Assembly (NCBI RefSeq): GCF_003591515.1
Contig: NZ_QZCG01000015.1
Location: forward strand, 1-64,000
Length of the DNA stretch: 64,000 nt
From: Paracoccus onubensis
GTDB lineage: Bacteria > Pseudomonadota > Alphaproteobacteria > Rhodobacterales > Rhodobacteraceae
Direction: 5' to 3'
Shown in pieces: positions 43,390 through 52,376 of the stretch. The position numbers and the translations under genes are program-made. Numbering within the stretch: the first letter of the stretch is position 1; each line of letters starts with the position of its first letter. The notes under the pieces were generated by a model. That model searched no databases, was not told where the DNA came from, and worked only from the letters and a program-made list of their open reading frames with translations.

Positions 43390-44265
43390 ATGGCGATAGA
43401 AAAAATAGGCGTCATCGGGGCGGGCCAGATGGGTAATGGCATCGCCCATGTTTTTGCGCTGGCGGGTTATGATGTATTGCTCAACGATATCAGCCGGGAC
43501 GCATTGGACAAGGCCGTCTCTTTGATCGACCGCAACATGGAACGTCAGGTCAGCCGCGACAAGATTACCGCCGACGAAAAGAATGCCGCCATGGCACGGA
43601 TCACCACGACGCTGAACCTGACCGATCTGGGGCAGAGCGATCTGGTGATCGAGGCCGCGACCGAGCGTGAAACGGTCAAGCAGGCCATTTTCGAGGATCT
43701 GTTGCCGCATCTGAAGCCGGAAACGATCCTGACCTCGAACACATCGTCGATTTCCATCACCCGGCTGGCCAGCCGCACCGACCGTCCCGAGAAATTCATG
43801 GGTTTCCATTTCATGAACCCGGTTCCGGTGATGCAGCTTGTAGAGCTGATCCGGGGCATCGCCACCGATCAGGCGACTTATACCGCCTTGCACGACGTCG
43901 TCGAGAAACTGGGCAAGACCGCCGCCTCGGCCGAGGATTTTCCGGCCTTCATCGTGAACCGCATCCTGATGCCGATGATCAACGAGGCGGTCTATACGCT
44001 GTATGAAGGCGTCGGAAGCGTCAAATCCATCGACGAATCGCTGAAACTTGGGGCCAATCATCCGATGGGGCCGCTGGAACTGGCGGATTTCATCGGGCTG
44101 GATACCTGCCTTGCCATCATGAACGTGCTGCATGACGGGCTGGCGGACACGAAATACCGCCCCTGCCCGCTGCTGACGAAATATGTCGAGGCCGGCTGGC
44201 TGGGCCGCAAGACAGGCCGCGGTTTCTACGATTACCGCGGAGAAACTCCGGTTCCGACGCGATAA
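43390..44265 (+). CDS. 3-hydroxybutyryl-CoA dehydrogenase
   Basis: This 291-residue NAD(P)-dependent 3-hydroxyacyl-CoA dehydrogenase has IGVIGAGQMGNGIAHVFALA (about 5-24), the catalytic His-Glu region GFHFMNPVPVMQLVE (about 138-152) and SAEDFPAFIVNRILMPM (about 179-195) then DTCLAIM. It oxidises (S)-3-hydroxybutyryl-CoA to acetoacetyl-CoA; the PaaH/Hbd length and single-domain form fit. ATG 43390 has GAGGCGG upstream. Position behind etfBA is common in this bacterial group. Confidence 0.93.
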   Translation: MAIEKIGVIGAGQMGNGIAHVFALAGYDVLLNDISRDALDKAVSLIDRNMERQVSRDKITADEKNAAMARITTTLNLTDLGQSDLVIEAATERETVKQAIFEDLLPHLKPETILTSNTSSISITRLASRTDRPEKFMGFHFMNPVPVMQLVELIRGIATDQATYTALHDVVEKLGKTAASAEDFPAFIVNRILMPMINEAVYTLYEGVGSVKSIDESLKLGANHPMGPLELADFIGLDTCLAIMNVLHDGLADTKYRPCPLLTKYVEAGWLGRKTGRGFYDYRGETPVPTR

Positions 44266-44302
44266 GATTCCGGGGTGATCTTCGGCGGAAAATCTGATAC
44301 TG

Positions 44303-44320
44303 ATTGACTGGCCAATCAAT
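44303..44320. promoter_or_regulatory. BetI-like palindromic operator upstream of choX
   Basis: ATTGACTGGCCAATCAAT is an 18-base near-perfect palindrome (two mismatched positions) that ends 21 bases before the choX start. BetI repressors of the TetR family bind TTGA-centred palindromes in choline operons, so it is a reasonable operator. No betI gene is in the window. Confidence 0.5.
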
Positions 44321-44341
44321 ATCCCGTCAGGAGGAAGTCCA

Positions 44342-45280
44342 ATGCTCAGCAGGAAACGCCTACTTGTCGCGCTGTCGCTCTCAGTGGCAACCGCGATGCC
44401 CGCGCTGGCCGATGATGCCGGCACATGCGGTACGGTACATCTCTCCGATCCCGGCTGGACCGATATCACCGCGACGAATGGCGTCGCGGCTGTGGTATTG
44501 TCCGCGCTGGGTTATACGCCCGATATCGCCACCCTGTCGGTTCCAGTCGGATACGAAGCGTTGAAAAACGGCCAGACCGACGTGTTTCTGGGCAATTGGA
44601 TGCCTGCGCAGCAGACTTTCCGCGACGATCTGGACGCGAATGGCGGCATTGAGGAACTGGTGCAGAATCTCGAAGGCGCGAAATTCACGCTGGCGGTCAA
44701 CAATGCAGGCGCGGAAGCCGGCGTAGCGGATTTCGCCGATCTCGACGCGCAGAAAGATGCGTTCGAGGGAAAAATCTACGGGATCGAACCCGGCGCCCCG
44801 GCGAACCAATCGATTCAGGCAATGATCGAAGCCGATGAATTCGGGCTTGGTGACTGGGAACTGGTCGAAAGCGGCGAGCAGGCGATGCTGGCCCAGGTCA
44901 GCCGCAACACCGATACGCCGACAGTCTTTCTGGCATGGGCGCCGCATCCGATGAACGAATCGCTCGAGATCACCTATCTGACGGGGGGCGATGAACAGTT
45001 CGGCCCGGATTATGGCGGCGCCGATGTATTCACCCTTGCCCGCAAGGAATGGGTCGCGGAATGTCCCAATGCCACCAAGCTGTTCAGCCAGCTGGTTTTC
45101 GACATCAGCATGGAAAACCAGCTGATGGGCAAGATCCTTGACGATGGCGCGGATCCGCAGGATGCCGCGAAAGAATGGATCGCCGCGAATCCTGAAATCG
45201 CCGGGAAATGGCTGGACGGCGTGACCACGCTTGACGGTCAGCCGGGTATTGATGCGGTTATGGCAGCGGTCGGGGAATGA
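44342..45280 (+). CDS. choX: Choline ABC transporter substrate-binding protein
   Basis: This 312-residue periplasmic protein has a signal peptide (1-23, ending AMPALAD) and the OpuAC-type fold. The stretch LSDPGWTDITATNGVAAVVL (about 34-53) and KNGQTDVFLGNWMP match ChoX. WxD and Trp residues (W40, W83, W152) provide the aromatic box for the quaternary ammonium. AGGAGGAAGTCC precedes the start. The usual choW and choV permease/ATPase genes do not follow; betC does. Confidence 0.9.
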   Translation: MLSRKRLLVALSLSVATAMPALADDAGTCGTVHLSDPGWTDITATNGVAAVVLSALGYTPDIATLSVPVGYEALKNGQTDVFLGNWMPAQQTFRDDLDANGGIEELVQNLEGAKFTLAVNNAGAEAGVADFADLDAQKDAFEGKIYGIEPGAPANQSIQAMIEADEFGLGDWELVESGEQAMLAQVSRNTDTPTVFLAWAPHPMNESLEITYLTGGDEQFGPDYGGADVFTLARKEWVAECPNATKLFSQLVFDISMENQLMGKILDDGADPQDAAKEWIAANPEIAGKWLDGVTTLDGQPGIDAVMAAVGE

Positions 45281-46770
45281 AGCCGAATATTCTTGTTTTG
45301 ATGGCGGATCAGCTATCAGGGGTGCTGTTTCCCGACGGCCCCGCCGATTTCCTGCACACGCCCCATCTTCGGCGATTGGCGGAACGCTCGACGCGGTTTG
45401 CCAATACCTATACCGGCAGCCCGCTTTGCGCCCCCGGGCGCGCCAGTTTCATGTCGGGGCAACTGCCCCGGCGCACGCGGGTCTATGATAATGCGGCCGA
45501 ATTCGCCTCGGACATCCCGACCTATGCGCATCATCTGCGGCGGGCGGGATATCAGACCTGCCTGTCGGGCAAGATGCATTTCGTCGGCCCCGATCAGTTG
45601 CACGGTTTCGAGGAACGGCTGACCACCGATATCTATCCCGCCGATTTCGGCTGGACGCCCGATTACCGCAAACCGGGCGAGCGGATCGACTGGTGGTATC
45701 ACAATCTCGGCTCGGTCACCGGCGCGGGCGTGGGTGAGATCAGCAACCAGCTCGAATATGACGACGAGGTCGCCTATAATGCCTGCCGCAAGCTTTATGA
45801 TCTGGCGCGCGGCGGGGATGAGCGGCCGTGGTGCCTGACGGTCAGTTTCACCCATCCGCATGATCCCTATGTCGCGCGGCGGAAATACTGGGATCTCTAC
45901 GAGGATGCGCCCGAACTGGCCGCACCGCAGGCCCTTCCATACGAGGATCAGGACCCGCATTCGCAGCGGCTGATGGATGCCTCGGAATGGCGGGCCTTTG
46001 ACATCACCGAAGATCATATCCGCCGGGCGCGTCGGGGTTATTTCGCCAATATCAGCTATATCGACGACAAGATCGGCGAAATTCTCGACGTGCTGGAAAC
46101 CACCGGGCAAGAGGCGATCATCCTGTTCGTCTCGGATCACGGCGATATGCTGGGCGAGCGGGGATTGTGGTTCAAGATGAGCTTCTTTGAAGGCTCGGCG
46201 CGGGTGCCGCTGATGATCTCGGCTCCGGGGATGGAACCCGGGCGCGTGGAGCGGCCCGTCAGCACCATCGACGTTCTGCCGACGCTTTGCGACCTGGCCG
46301 GGTTGCCGCTGGACGAAATCGCGCCCTGGACCGACGGCGTATCGCTGGCGAATGGCGGCGCGGACCGGGGGCCGGTGCCGATGGAATACGCCGCCGAGGG
46401 CAGTATCGCGCCACTGGTCGCCATCCGGGACGGGCGGTGGAAATATATCGCCTGCGATGCGGATCCCGAACTGCTTTACGATCTGGAAACGGATCCGGAC
46501 GAGCGGATCAATCTTGCCGGTGATCCCGCCCATACGCGGGAACTGGAACGGTTGAGGGATATGGCACGGCACCGCTGGGATCTGGCGGCGTATGATTCCG
46601 AAGTGCGGCAGTCGCAGGCCCGCCGCTGGATCGTTTACGAGGCTTTGCGGAACGGCTCTTATTATCCCTGGGACTATCAGCCCCTGATGCGCGCGTCCGA
46701 GCGTTACATGCGTAATCACATGGATCTGAATGTGCTTGAGGAAAATCAGCGTTTCCCGCGCGGGGAATAG
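45277..46770 (+). CDS. betC: Choline-sulfatase
   Basis: This 497-residue type I sulfatase has metal-binding NILVLMADQLSG (about 3-14) and the formylglycine motif LCAPGRASFMSG (about 50-61), where Cys is modified. VSDHGDMLGERGLWFKM (about 284-300) holds further metal ligands. It hydrolyses choline-O-sulfate to choline, feeding glycine betaine synthesis. The gene overlaps choX (ATGA). Neither betB nor betA is adjacent, unlike Sinorhizobium betICBA. A strong terminator follows. Confidence 0.94.
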   Translation: MKPNILVLMADQLSGVLFPDGPADFLHTPHLRRLAERSTRFANTYTGSPLCAPGRASFMSGQLPRRTRVYDNAAEFASDIPTYAHHLRRAGYQTCLSGKMHFVGPDQLHGFEERLTTDIYPADFGWTPDYRKPGERIDWWYHNLGSVTGAGVGEISNQLEYDDEVAYNACRKLYDLARGGDERPWCLTVSFTHPHDPYVARRKYWDLYEDAPELAAPQALPYEDQDPHSQRLMDASEWRAFDITEDHIRRARRGYFANISYIDDKIGEILDVLETTGQEAIILFVSDHGDMLGERGLWFKMSFFEGSARVPLMISAPGMEPGRVERPVSTIDVLPTLCDLAGLPLDEIAPWTDGVSLANGGADRGPVPMEYAAEGSIAPLVAIRDGRWKYIACDADPELLYDLETDPDERINLAGDPAHTRELERLRDMARHRWDLAAYDSEVRQSQARRWIVYEALRNGSYYPWDYQPLMRASERYMRNHMDLNVLEENQRFPRGE

Positions 46771-46773
46771 AAT

Positions 46774-46811
46774 AAGCGAAGGGGCCGGAAGTTCCGGCCC
46801 CATTCGTTTTC
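46774..46811. terminator. Bidirectional intrinsic terminator between betC and the DUF2852 gene
   Basis: GGGGCCGGAA (46781-46790) pairs with TTCCGGCCCC (46792-46801) and is followed by ATTCGTTTT on the plus strand and by TTCGCTTATT on the minus strand. It lies between the converging stops at 46770 and 46812. Confidence 0.85.
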
Positions 46812-47222
46812 TCACTGTTCCGACTTGGTGTCGCGCTGTTCCATGAACTGATCGAACTCTGCCTTGTCCTTGGCTTCGCGCAGCTTTTGCAGGAAGTCCA
46901 TGAACTCGGAATGCTCGTCTTCCAACCGCTTCAGCGTTTCTTCGCGATAGGTGTCGAAAGCGGTATTGCCAGTGGGCGTGGAATGATAACGGCGATGGTG
47001 GTGATGACTGCGTTTGCTGCATCCAAACATACGTTTACTCCAGATCATGTAAGCAAGAATGGCGAGTCCGATGGGCCAGAAGGCGATGAAGCCCAGGATC
47101 ATGGCAACGATCCACGCAGCTTTGCCGCGCTCGTCCAGCCAGTCTCTGACCCGCCCGACCGGGCCGGGACCCGCATCCCGCGGCATCCTGAAACCGGTTA
47201 TTTCACGCGAGGCACTGTGCAT
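46812..47222 (-). CDS. DUF2852 family membrane protein
   Basis: This 136-residue protein has a membrane segment (about 36-60, AAWIVAMILGFIAFWPIGLA) followed by AYMIWSKRMFG, the DUF2852 hallmark, then a His/Arg-rich stretch (SKRSHHHHRRYH, about 69-80) and a charged coiled-coil tail. Its function is unknown. GGGAG lies about 11 bases before ATG 47222. The 130-base gap upstream is AT-rich near the start, a likely promoter. Confidence 0.87.
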   Translation of the reverse strand: MHSASREITGFRMPRDAGPGPVGRVRDWLDERGKAAWIVAMILGFIAFWPIGLAILAYMIWSKRMFGCSKRSHHHHRRYHSTPTGNTAFDTYREETLKRLEDEHSEFMDFLQKLREAKDKAEFDQFMEQRDTKSEQ

Positions 47223-47352
47223 TGTGATGAACTCCCTATGTTAATGTTAATCACATTTACATAAATGGGCACCACGCAACGCAGGTCAAGAGTTTTCGTC
47301 GATTTTTTTGAAACCATCCGGATCGGGCAGCCCATGCCACCAGTGCGGTTTA

Positions 47353-48672
47353 CTATCCGAACAGCCGCACCAGTCCCAGCGTGATGGCGGGAAACGCAAT
47401 CAGTATCACGATGCGGACCAGATCGCTAAGCAAAAAGGGCAACACGCCCCGGAAGCTTTCGATCATCGGCACGTCTTTTGCCATCCCATTGATGACAAAG
47501 ACATTCATGCCGACCGGAGGCGTAATCAGCCCGACCTCGACCACCACCACCGCAAGGATTCCGAACCAGATCAGTGTCTCCTCGCGCGGCATGCCGAAAT
47601 CCAGCCCGCCGATGATCGGGTAGAAGATCGGGATGGTCAGAAGCAGCATGGACATGGAATCCATCACACAGCCCAGCACCAGATACAGTGCCAGCATCGC
47701 CAGCAGAACCATCATCGGCGTCATGCCCGATTGCGAGATCGCATTGGCCATCAACATGGGGGTCTGGGTCTGGGCGAGGAAGGCGTTGAACATCTCGGCC
47801 CCCAGCAGGATCAGGAAGATCATCGCCGAGGTCGATGCGGTTCCACGCAGGCATGCCATCAACCCCGACAGGCGCAATCCACCATGCAGGAAAGCCAGCA
47901 TTCCCGCGCCGAAGGCGCCAACCGCAGCGGCCTCGGTTGGCGTGAACCAGCCTCGATACATGCCGGTGATCACCAATGTGAAGATCAGGATGATCGACCA
48001 GGTTTCCTTCAACGCGCCCAAACGCTCGGGCCAGCCTGCGCGCGGACCGGCAGGACCGTCTTCGGGGTGGCGCCAGACAAAGACCGCCACGGCAAGCATA
48101 TAACCAAGGGCGGCAAGAACGCCCGGCACCATGGCGGCGACGAACATCTTGGCGATGTTCTGCTCGGCCATGAGCGCATAAAGGACAAGGATGACCGAGG
48201 GCGGAATCAGGATGCCCAGCGTGCCCCCCGCAGCAAGCGAGCCGGTCGCCAAGGCGCCCGAATAATTATAGCGCCGCATCTCGGGCAGCGCGACCTGCCC
48301 CATTGTCGCCGCCGTGGCCAGAGAACTGCCGCAGATCGCGCCGAATGCAGCGCAACCCCCGATCGAGGCCATGGCCAGCCCGCCCCGGCGATGCCCAAGA
48401 AACGCGGCGGCGGTGCGGTACAGTGCCCGGCTCATCCCTGCATGGGTGGCGAATTCACCCATCAGCACGAAAAGCGGAATGACCGACAGCGAATAGGTCG
48501 AGAACTGGTAATAGGTCGAGGTCTTGAGAAAGGCGAGAAGCGGCGTGACCCCGCTGTAAAGCCCGTATCCGCCTATCCCCACCGACAGCATCGCGACGCC
48601 GATAGGCACCCGGATCGCCATCAGGGCCAGAAGCACCGCGAACCCCGTCAGCCCGGCGGCGATGCCGCTCAT
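47353..48672 (-). CDS. TRAP transporter large permease (DctM family), aromatic operon
   Basis: This 439-residue, about 12-helix DctM protein shows GAICGSSLATAATMGQVALP (about 110-129) and VGLITPPVGMNVFVINGMAK (about 378-397). It is the last gene of the minus-strand operon that begins at pobA. ATG 48672 overlaps the dctQ stop (ATGA). With the DctQ and DctP encoded upstream it forms a complete TRAP system. Because it sits in a pob/pca operon, an aromatic acid such as 4-hydroxybenzoate or protocatechuate is the likely substrate (inference). Confidence 0.92.
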   Translation of the reverse strand: MSGIAAGLTGFAVLLALMAIRVPIGVAMLSVGIGGYGLYSGVTPLLAFLKTSTYYQFSTYSLSVIPLFVLMGEFATHAGMSRALYRTAAAFLGHRRGGLAMASIGGCAAFGAICGSSLATAATMGQVALPEMRRYNYSGALATGSLAAGGTLGILIPPSVILVLYALMAEQNIAKMFVAAMVPGVLAALGYMLAVAVFVWRHPEDGPAGPRAGWPERLGALKETWSIILIFTLVITGMYRGWFTPTEAAAVGAFGAGMLAFLHGGLRLSGLMACLRGTASTSAMIFLILLGAEMFNAFLAQTQTPMLMANAISQSGMTPMMVLLAMLALYLVLGCVMDSMSMLLLTIPIFYPIIGGLDFGMPREETLIWFGILAVVVVEVGLITPPVGMNVFVINGMAKDVPMIESFRGVLPFLLSDLVRIVILIAFPAITLGLVRLFG

Positions 48673-49190
48673 GCCCGGACCCCTTTCAGATGGGCGAGGA
48701 AGCTGGCCGCGCAAGTCACGGTCAACAGCGCCATTGCCGGAAGGATGATGATGAAGCTCCACCAGACCTGCACTGCCAGCACCATGGTCTGTTCGCCATA
48801 TTGCCGCATTTCCAGCGCGCCATGGATCAGCCGCCACAGCAGCAAACCCGCGATCAGAAGATAGAGCAGCGAACCGAAGGCATCCATCAGGTGCATTGCA
48901 CGCGGTCTGGCCTTTTGCGTGAAGAAATCGACCACGACATTGCCGCCAGTCGCCTGACACCAGGGAAGAAAGCAGAAGATCGTGATCGCACTGCCAAGCT
49001 CGACCAGTTCGAAATCGCCGGGGATGGGTTTGCCGATGATGCCGCGCAGCACCACGCTGGCCACGGTCATCAGCATCATGGCCAATAATGTCACGCCTCC
49101 GATAGCAGCGAATCCCTTGCAGGCAGCAAGGAGCCAGCCGGGTAAGCTGATCGGTGACGCGGCTTCGCTGAAAATCTCGGTATCGGCCAT
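48669..49190 (-). CDS. TRAP transporter small permease (DctQ family), aromatic operon
   Basis: This 173-residue protein has four helices (about 22-44, 63-83, 102-122 and 144-164). GKPIPGDFELVELGSAITIF (about 53-72) is the family core. A GGGAGGAAAG site precedes ATG 49190; a longer open frame to 49379 lies in dctP and is not coding. It is 19 bases after dctP. Confidence 0.9.
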   Translation of the reverse strand: MADTEIFSEAASPISLPGWLLAACKGFAAIGGVTLLAMMLMTVASVVLRGIIGKPIPGDFELVELGSAITIFCFLPWCQATGGNVVVDFFTQKARPRAMHLMDAFGSLLYLLIAGLLLWRLIHGALEMRQYGEQTMVLAVQVWWSFIIILPAMALLTVTCAASFLAHLKGVRA

Positions 49191-49209
49191 GCTCTTTCCT
49201 CCCGGTCGC

Positions 49210-50235
49210 TTAGTCTGCCTGCGCGGCGTCCAGCATCGCCTGGGCGTCATCCAGGATCGCCTGACCGTCCAGCCCGGCATCGGTAGTCGATTTGACCCAT
49301 GCTTCAATGACCGGCTGCGTCGCCTCGCGCCATTTCGCAACCTCTTCCTCGGGCAGGACGGTGATATTGCCGCCCGCATCCAGCGCTTTCTTCCGCTCTT
49401 CGTCCTCGGCGGCGTCGAATGCCGCGCCTGCGAGTTCGGCCAGCGCCGCGCCGGTTGTCTCGTCGATGACCGCCTTCAGATCGTCCGGCAGCCCGTCATA
49501 TTTGCCCCTGTTCATCACAAGCGCCATGACCGAGGTGGACAGCCCGCCATTCTCGACCCCGATCTCGGTATGCTCCTTGGCGACGCTTTCGATCCTCAGA
49601 CTGCCGAAGACCTCCCATGGGATCACCGCTCCGTCGATGACACCGGTGGTCAGGGCCTGAGGCACCTCGGGCACCGGCATGCCGACCGCGGTCGCGCCAA
49701 GCGCGTTCAGCCCCTCGGTCATGGTGCGCGAGGGGGCACGCAGTTTCAGCCCTGACAGGTCCTCAAGCGAGGCGACCGGCTTGCCGTTGGTGTGAATCTT
49801 GTAAGCGGCGGGCGCATGAATCAGCAGCGGATGCACATCCTTCAGCTCATCGCCCATATATTTCGCCTGAAACTCCTGAAGCGCGGCGGTTGTCTGGGTT
49901 GCGGTGCCTGACATGAAGGGCAGTTCGAACACTTCGGAAACCGGGAACCGGCCCGGCGTATAGCCAAGCAGGGTCCATGAGATATCAACGATTCCGTCGC
50001 GCGCCTGATCGTAAAGCTGCGGTGGCTTGCCGCCAAGCTGCATCGAGGGGTAAAGCTGCACGTCGATGCGGCCCTCGGATTTCTCCTCGACCTGTTTTTC
50101 CCACGGCACCAGCACATCCTTGTGCATCGGCGCATCGGCAGACAGGAAATGATGCACGCGCAGCGTCACCTCCTGCGCGTCGGCCATACCGAATGCCGCG
50201 ACACATATCGCGGCGGATAACAGCAGTTTCTTCAT
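49210..50235 (-). CDS. TRAP transporter substrate-binding protein (DctP family), aromatic operon
   Basis: This 341-residue periplasmic binding protein has a signal peptide (1-20, ending GMADA before QEVTLRVHHF). The DctP core is visible in WEKQVEEKSEGRIDVQLYPS (about 44-63) and the conserved Arg in GLKLRAPSRTM (about 158-168), which binds the substrate carboxylate. GGAGGA lies 6 bases before ATG 50235. It follows pcaB by 21 bases. The aromatic substrate is inferred from the operon. Confidence 0.92.
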   Translation of the reverse strand: MKKLLLSAAICVAAFGMADAQEVTLRVHHFLSADAPMHKDVLVPWEKQVEEKSEGRIDVQLYPSMQLGGKPPQLYDQARDGIVDISWTLLGYTPGRFPVSEVFELPFMSGTATQTTAALQEFQAKYMGDELKDVHPLLIHAPAAYKIHTNGKPVASLEDLSGLKLRAPSRTMTEGLNALGATAVGMPVPEVPQALTTGVIDGAVIPWEVFGSLRIESVAKEHTEIGVENGGLSTSVMALVMNRGKYDGLPDDLKAVIDETTGAALAELAGAAFDAAEDEERKKALDAGGNITVLPEEEVAKWREATQPVIEAWVKSTTDAGLDGQAILDDAQAMLDAAQAD

Positions 50236-50256
50236 GTTCAGTCCTCCCATGACTGA

Positions 50257-51537
50257 TCAGGAACGGGCCTGTCCGGCCGCGTCGCCCTTGTTGTTTTCGA
50301 TTGCGAGAATCTCTGCCCAGTCATGACCGGGAACGATGCGCGACAGGGCCTCGGGCAAGGTTTCCCCGCCATTCGTGGCCATCTCCGCCAATGCCTGCCG
50401 CACCAGCTCAAGCGCCTTGTGACGCGGCATGAAACGCAGAAGATGGAACCCGGCGGCTTCCGCAAGCATCGCGCCACGGTCGGCATCGAAGGTTCCTTGT
50501 ATCGCTTTCGGGTCGGCCGATAGCGATTCCACCAGATCTATCGCCAGATGCAGGGCTGCCCCGCTTTGCACAACCATCCCCGGCAAGACCCGCCATTCGA
50601 TCGCCAGCGCGGAACCGTCACGTTCCTGCGCATGGACCATCGCCTGATGGATCGTGCCGACAGCGCCCGCATTCAGCCTTGCAATCGTGACAAGGGTTTC
50701 GGCCGCGATCGGATTGGATTTCTGCGGCATGGTCGAGGACGCGCCACCTGTTCCGGCACTGACCTCGGCAATCTCGGATTGGCCCAGCAGGATCAGATCC
50801 GCACCGATCTTGCCCAAGGACCCGCACAGCATCGCCAGCCAGCCGGCGAGTTCGGCGATATTGTCGCGGGCGGAATGCCAAGGCACGTCATCGGCGCCCA
50901 GATTCAACTCTTCGGCCAATGCCTGACGCACCCTTGCCATATCCGGCCCAAGCGCCGCGCCGGTTCCCGCCGCACCATGAAACGAGACTGTGAACAACCT
51001 GACACGCAGTTCCGCCAGCCGCTTCAGATGCCGCCGCAATGGCGCGCGCCAGACGGCGATCTTCGCGCCAAGCGTGGTCGGCGCGGCAAGCTGAAAACGT
51101 GTCCGCGCAGGGATTGCGAGATCCGCGAACCGTTCCGCCTTCGCCGCAAGCCGCTTTTCAAGTTTGACAAGCCGTTCCTCGATGATCCGCAACGCCTCGA
51201 CCAGACAGATGACCAGCGCCGTATCCTCGATATCCTGCGAGGTGGCGCCGAAATGCACCCAATCGGCATTCTCGCCGCATTGCTTTTTCAGGGCAGCCGC
51301 CACGGCCTGAGCCGCAATACCTGCGCGCATCGTCGGCCCAAGCAGATCGGCGGGATCGATCTGCCGTTTCTCGATCCGTTCCACGATCTCCGCCGCGGCC
51401 TTGGCTGGGATGATCCCCAGCCTGCCCTGACAACGTGCCAATGCGGATTCGACAAGGCAGATGGCATTGATCTGACAGGGCGCGGTCATCAACCGCTCCA
51501 GATCCTCATCCCCGAAAAGACCGTCGGTCAGCATCAT
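50257..51537 (-). CDS. pcaB: 3-carboxy-cis,cis-muconate cycloisomerase
   Basis: This 426-residue member of the fumarase/aspartase superfamily has the signature loop GGASSTMPQKSNPIAAE (about 263-279) with the catalytic Ser. The N-terminal part AICLVESALARCQGRLGIIP (about 25-44) is PcaB-like. It lactonises 3-carboxymuconate to 4-carboxymuconolactone. ATG 51537 overlaps the BKACE stop (ATGA); a second ATG follows directly. The tail is slightly longer than the usual ~350 and up to 450 residues seen in the family. Confidence 0.9.
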   Translation of the reverse strand: MMLTDGLFGDEDLERLMTAPCQINAICLVESALARCQGRLGIIPAKAAAEIVERIEKRQIDPADLLGPTMRAGIAAQAVAAALKKQCGENADWVHFGATSQDIEDTALVICLVEALRIIEERLVKLEKRLAAKAERFADLAIPARTRFQLAAPTTLGAKIAVWRAPLRRHLKRLAELRVRLFTVSFHGAAGTGAALGPDMARVRQALAEELNLGADDVPWHSARDNIAELAGWLAMLCGSLGKIGADLILLGQSEIAEVSAGTGGASSTMPQKSNPIAAETLVTIARLNAGAVGTIHQAMVHAQERDGSALAIEWRVLPGMVVQSGAALHLAIDLVESLSADPKAIQGTFDADRGAMLAEAAGFHLLRFMPRHKALELVRQALAEMATNGGETLPEALSRIVPGHDWAEILAIENNKGDAAGQARS

Positions 51538-52367
51538 GGCGCATGCAATTCCAATATCTGCCGCGCTTGCCGGAAATCGGCAACCGGGCGATCATATTTC
51601 CCACATAATTCAACCGCCCGCCGCACAAGCGCGGCATTCGACGGAGCCAGTTCATCCCTGTTCAGCCGGACATTGTCCTCCAGCCCGGTGCGGGCGTGAC
51701 CGCCCGCAGAAATCGCCCATTCATTCACGACGATCTGGTTCGCGCCGATCCCGGCGGCGCACCAGGGCACATCCTCGCCGAACAGGCGCTTGACCGTGCG
51801 GATGTAGAAATCGAACACCTCGCGATCGACCGGCATCGCGTTCTTCACGCCCATCACGAATTGCACATAGGGCCGGTTCTTGATCCGGCCGTCCTGATGC
51901 ATCTTCGCCGCCTGAAAGATATGCGACAGATCGAAAGCCTCGATCTCGGGCTTGACCCCATGCGCGACCATCTCGGACGCCAGCCAGTCCACCAGATCGG
52001 GCGGATTCTCATAGACCCGCGTAGGGAAATTGTTCGAGCCCACCGACAGCGAGGCCATATCGGGACGCAGGGACAGCATCCCGCCCCGCGCCTGCCCGGC
52101 ACCGGAACGCCCGCCGGTCGAGAATTGCAGGATCATGCCGGGGCAATGTTTCTCCAGCCCCTCCTTCAAGGCGGCGAAACGTGCGGGGTCGCTGGTCGGT
52201 TTGCCCTTATCGTCGCGGACATGGCAATGGGCGATAGTCGCGCCGGCTTCAAAGGCTTCCTGCGTGGATTCGATCTGCTCGCTGATCGAGACAGGCACGG
52301 CGGGATTGTTTTCCTTGGTCGGCAGGGAACCGGTAATCGCCACGCAGATGATGCAGGGATTCGTCAT
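51534..52367 (-). CDS. BKACE/DUF849 beta-keto acid cleavage enzyme
   Basis: This 277-residue TIM-barrel enzyme has Zn ligands His47 and His49 in TIAHCHVRD and Glu230, with Asp231, in GGHARTGLEDNVRL, all as in 3-keto-5-aminohexanoate cleavage enzyme. The family joins a beta-keto acid with acetyl-CoA to give acetoacetate and a new CoA ester; 3-oxoadipate would give succinyl-CoA. The gene lies between pcaG and pcaB, where neither pcaIJ nor pcaF is present, so that reaction is the most attractive hypothesis. The residue at the Kce Glu14 position is not acidic, consistent with a substrate lacking an amino group. Confidence 0.87.
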   Translation of the reverse strand: MTNPCIICVAITGSLPTKENNPAVPVSISEQIESTQEAFEAGATIAHCHVRDDKGKPTSDPARFAALKEGLEKHCPGMILQFSTGGRSGAGQARGGMLSLRPDMASLSVGSNNFPTRVYENPPDLVDWLASEMVAHGVKPEIEAFDLSHIFQAAKMHQDGRIKNRPYVQFVMGVKNAMPVDREVFDFYIRTVKRLFGEDVPWCAAGIGANQIVVNEWAISAGGHARTGLEDNVRLNRDELAPSNAALVRRAVELCGKYDRPVADFRQARQILELHAP

Positions 52368-52376
52368 GATCGGGCC

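Noticed and set aside
47308..48864. 518-codon open frame opposite the TRAP large permease
   Set aside because: Same antisense effect; the product is a low-complexity His/Gln/Arg/Gly string and the permease on the other strand is unmistakable.
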